In this document: positions 61,328 to 64,000 of the stretch, in pieces
Layout of the letters: every line of letters starts with the position of its first letter
How positions within the stretch are numbered: position 1 is the stretch's first letter
Position numbers and translations under genes: made by a program
The notes under the pieces: generated by a model
Told to the model about the DNA's origin: nothing
Databases searched by the model: none
The model's input: the letters and a program-made list of their open reading frames with translations, nothing else
From: Vicingaceae bacterium
GTDB lineage: Bacteria; Bacteroidota; Bacteroidia; Flavobacteriales_E; Vicingaceae
DNA: 64,000 nt
Assembly (NCBI GenBank): GCA_028336925.1
Contig: JAOKVV010000004.1
Location: 43,041-107,040 of the forward strand
Direction: 5' to 3'

Positions 61328-64000
61328 ATGTTAGGTTCAATCAATAAGTTATTCGGAAAAATACTAGGAAATAAATCCGATAGAGATATTAAATCATTAG
61401 CGCCATTAGTTGAAAAGATTAAGGCTGAGTATGCAAAACTTAGTAGCATATCAAATGATCAACTAAGACAAATGACGGTCGATTTTAAATCAACCATCAG
61501 AGCAGCTTATCAAGTAGAGCAAGATAAAATCAATCAGCTTAAGGCAGAAATAGACCACTTAGAGGATGTTGACAAAAAAGAAAATCTCTATAAAGAAATA
61601 GACGAGTTAGAGAAAAAAGTAGTCGACCAAATAGAAGCGACTCTTTTAGAGATTTTGCCACAAGCATTTGCTGTGGTAAAGGAAACCGCTCGACGATTTA
61701 CAGAGAATGTAAAAGTAGAAGTTAAGGCGAATGATATGGACCGTAATTTTGCTGCAAAGCGAGACAGCATAGAAATAATAGGCGACAAAGCTCTTTGGCA
61801 TAACAAATGGGATGCAGCGGGTACTGAAGTAGTTTGGAACATGATCCACTACGATGTGCAGCTAATTGGAGGTATTACACTTCACCAAGGTAAAATTGCT
61901 GAAATGGCAACAGGTGAAGGTAAAACGTTGGTTGCAACGCTTCCTGTTTACTTAAATGCATTAGCAGAAAGAGGTGTTCACTTAGTTACGGTAAACGACT
62001 ACTTAGCAAAACGAGATAGCGAATGGATGGGACCATTATTTGAGTTCCACGGAATGACTATCGATTGTATTGATAAGCATCAGCCAAATTCGGACGAAAG
62101 AAGAAAAGCCTACTTAGCCGATATTACCTACGGAACAAATAATGAGTTTGGTTTTGATTACTTGCGTGATAACATGGCAAGAACTGCAGATGATTTAGTT
62201 CAGAGAAAGCACCATTACGCTATCGTGGATGAAGTCGATTCGGTATTAATTGATGATGCAAGAACGCCATTGATTATTTCTGGACCTACTCCAAAAGGAG
62301 ATATTCATGAGTTTTATGAATTAAAACCGCGTATTGAAAAATTACATGCTGCACAGAAAAAATTAATCACCACTTTATTAGCCGACGCAAAGAAAGCTTT
62401 TCAAAGTGATGCCAATTTTGAAGGAAAAGAAGGCAAGAAAAAGGAAGAAGAAGCGAGTATGGCTTTGCTTCGTGCATTTAGAGGTTTACCAAAGAATAAG
62501 GCATTAATTAAATTTTTATCTGAACCGGGAATTCGAGCTAAACTGCAAAAAGTAGAGAACTATTATTTGCAAGATCAAGGTAAGGAGATGCACATTGTTG
62601 ATTCTGAATTATTTTTTACGATTGATGAGAAAAATAATACCATCGAGTTATCTGAAAAAGGATTAGATCTTATTTCATCAGAATCAGGCGATGATAAAGA
62701 GTTTTTCATTCTACCAGATATTAACTTATCCATAACAGACTTAGAAAAGCAAGCCATTTCTGATGAAGAGAAATTGGCTAAAAAGGAAGTGATTATTCAA
62801 GATTACTCGGTAAAAGCTGAGCGAATTCATACCATTAACCAATTACTGAAAGCCTATACTTTATTTGAAAAAGATACGGAATATGTGGTAATGGATAATA
62901 AGGTTAAAATCGTAGATGAGCAGACAGGTCGTATCATGGATGGCCGAAGATATTCTGACGGACTTCACCAAGCGATAGAAGCAAAAGAAAATGCAAAAGT
63001 AGAAGCAGCTACTCAAACTTATGCGACCGTAACCCTTCAGAATTATTTTAGAATGTACAACAAACTGTCGGGAATGACAGGTACAGCGGAAACGGAAGCT
63101 GGAGAATTCTGGGATATCTATGAATTAGATGTAGTGGTAATTCCTACTAATCGCCCAATTGCAAGAGATGACCGAGAAGATTTAGTGTACAAAACAACTC
63201 GTGAAAAGTACAACGCAGTAAGTGAAGAAGTGGTTCGCTTAGTAGCTGAAGGCCGACCGGTATTGGTAGGTACTACTTCAGTTGAAATTTCTGAATTATT
63301 GAGCAGAATGCTTAAAATGAAAGGAATTAAACACCAAGTATTGAATGCAAAGCTTCACCAAAAGGAAGCAGACGTAGTAGCAGAAGCTGGTAAAACTGGC
63401 GCTGTAACTATTGCAACCAACATGGCAGGTAGAGGTACGGATATTAAGCTGAGCCAAGAGGTAAAAGATGCCGGTGGACTTGCGATTGTAGGTACAGAGC
63501 GTCATGAATCTAGACGAGTGGATAGACAATTAAGAGGTCGTGCAGGTCGTCAAGGAGATCCTGGTAGTTCTCAGTTTTATGTTTCTCTGGAAGATAACTT
63601 AATGCGTTTATTTGGTTCTGATAGAATTGCCAAATTAATGGATAGAATGGGAATTGAGGAAGGTGAAGTAATTCAGCATTCAATGATTTCCAAGTCGATA
63701 GAAAGAGCTCAAAAGAAAGTAGAAGAAAACAACTTTGGTGTGCGTAAGCGATTACTGGAGTATGATGATATCATGAATTCTCAGCGTGAAGTAATTTACA
63801 AGCGAAGAAGAAATGCTTTATTCGGTGAGAGAATTAGTGTAGATATCGCAAATATGATGTACGACACATCAAATTCATTGGTAGGTGAAAACTTAGAGAT
63901 GCGCGATTTTGACAATTTCAAAATGGACGTAATTCGTAATTTCTCTATTGAATCTCCTGTGGATGAAAAAGGGTTTATTCAGGCGAACAATGATGAATTG
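61328..64000 (+). CDS. secA: Preprotein translocase ATPase SecA, truncated by the window edge
   Basis: 891 codons are present with no stop; the family in Bacteroidota is about 1,100 residues, so the C-terminal part (including the zinc-binding tail) is missing. The start ATG ([22 protein letters not shown]) matches the family. Walker A is in [14 protein letters not shown], then [21 protein letters not shown], the [19 protein letters not shown] block, and the C-terminal ATPase half with [25 protein letters not shown] and the [16 protein letters not shown] arginine finger. There is an insertion of about 110 residues between the first half and the preprotein-crosslinking domain, usual in Bacteroidota SecA. 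It is the motor of Sec export and supports all the secreted proteins here. Confidence 0.97.
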   Translation, partial: MLGSINKLFGKILGNKSDRDIKSLAPLVEKIKAEYAKLSSISNDQLRQMTVDFKSTIRAAYQVEQDKINQLKAEIDHLEDVDKKENLYKEIDELEKKVVDQIEATLLEILPQAFAVVKETARRFTENVKVEVKANDMDRNFAAKRDSIEIIGDKALWHNKWDAAGTEVVWNMIHYDVQLIGGITLHQGKIAEMATGEGKTLVATLPVYLNALAERGVHLVTVNDYLAKRDSEWMGPLFEFHGMTIDCIDKHQPNSDERRKAYLADITYGTNNEFGFDYLRDNMARTADDLVQRKHHYAIVDEVDSVLIDDARTPLIISGPTPKGDIHEFYELKPRIEKLHAAQKKLITTLLADAKKAFQSDANFEGKEGKKKEEEASMALLRAFRGLPKNKALIKFLSEPGIRAKLQKVENYYLQDQGKEMHIVDSELFFTIDEKNNTIELSEKGLDLISSESGDDKEFFILPDINLSITDLEKQAISDEEKLAKKEVIIQDYSVKAERIHTINQLLKAYTLFEKDTEYVVMDNKVKIVDEQTGRIMDGRRYSDGLHQAIEAKENAKVEAATQTYATVTLQNYFRMYNKLSGMTGTAETEAGEFWDIYELDVVVIPTNRPIARDDREDLVYKTTREKYNAVSEEVVRLVAEGRPVLVGTTSVEISELLSRMLKMKGIKHQVLNAKLHQKEADVVAEAGKTGAVTIATNMAGRGTDIKLSQEVKDAGGLAIVGTERHESRRVDRQLRGRAGRQGDPGSSQFYVSLEDNLMRLFGSDRIAKLMDRMGIEEGEVIQHSMISKSIERAQKKVEENNFGVRKRLLEYDDIMNSQREVIYKRRRNALFGERISVDIANMMYDTSNSLVGENLEMRDFDNFKMDVIRNFSIESPVDEKGFIQANNDEL

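Noticed and set aside
1-64000. CRISPR arrays, tRNA or rRNA genes, prophage, complete insertion sequences
   Set aside because: No regularly spaced repeats, no tRNA-like cloverleaf, no rRNA words and no intact transposase or integrase were found in the gene-free stretches.

Overview
The window is AT-rich chromosomal DNA from a member of the Bacteroidota, most likely a marine or freshwater Flavobacteriales-type bacterium. The evidence is: many promoters of the Bacteroidota form TAnnTTTG (14 exact matches placed upstream of genes), almost no Shine-Dalgarno sites, frequent TTG starts, T9SS sorting domains of type A and type B, and family-specific genes (DUF1343/NamZ, DUF3822-rsmD-coaD, DUF4399, DUF2795, UMF1 transporter, mitochondrial-type aconitase, monomeric isocitrate dehydrogenase). 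No tRNA, rRNA, CRISPR array, complete insertion sequence or prophage was seen.

Layout. 1-5137 (mostly minus): the start of an L-2-hydroxyglutarate oxidase, an MFS transporter, dnaX and a NamZ-like lipoprotein, with a REP-like hairpin between the last two. 5170-12222: a LolC/E-like permease, cystathionine beta-synthase, a cytoplasmic BtuF-fold protein, a patatin with its own beta-barrel, and a MacB-like permease. 12365-21616: aconitase, an OmpA-like protein, a large CAP-domain-like protein of unknown role, isocitrate dehydrogenase and an alpha/beta hydrolase. 21664-22173: thiol peroxidase.

22343-27616 is the most unusual part. It is a four-gene cassette with a PapD-like two-Ig periplasmic chaperone, two small secreted beta-proteins that share a W-x-L motif and an almost superimposable C-terminal strand, and a 978-residue outer-membrane barrel with flanking Ig-like domains. 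It looks like a chaperone-usher or WxL-type surface-fibre system in a phylum where such systems are not generally described. A terminator-like hairpin sits between the first and second small-protein genes and could set subunit ratios. Downstream, after a 448-base gap, is a PorE-like protein (TPR, beta-propeller, carboxypeptidase-regulatory-like domain) that carries two SPOR domains where PorE has an OmpA domain.

30688-48922 is housekeeping: a RecD-like helicase; the DUF3822-rsmD-coaD cluster; a TlpA-like protein without its cysteines; NUDIX and pyrE divergent genes; birA and rsfS; ftsH; cdsA and psd for phospholipid synthesis; upp with a YjjG-like nucleotidase; radC; purL. 49049-60844 holds a polytopic membrane protein, an amidohydrolase lipoprotein, two T9SS cargo proteins, a His-rich lipoprotein, an M13 peptidase, a methyltransferase, a LolD-type ATPase and a PduO-type adenosyltransferase. 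A strong candidate small RNA of about 95 nt (promoter, two hairpins, 11-bp terminator) lies at 56322-56416. The window ends inside secA.
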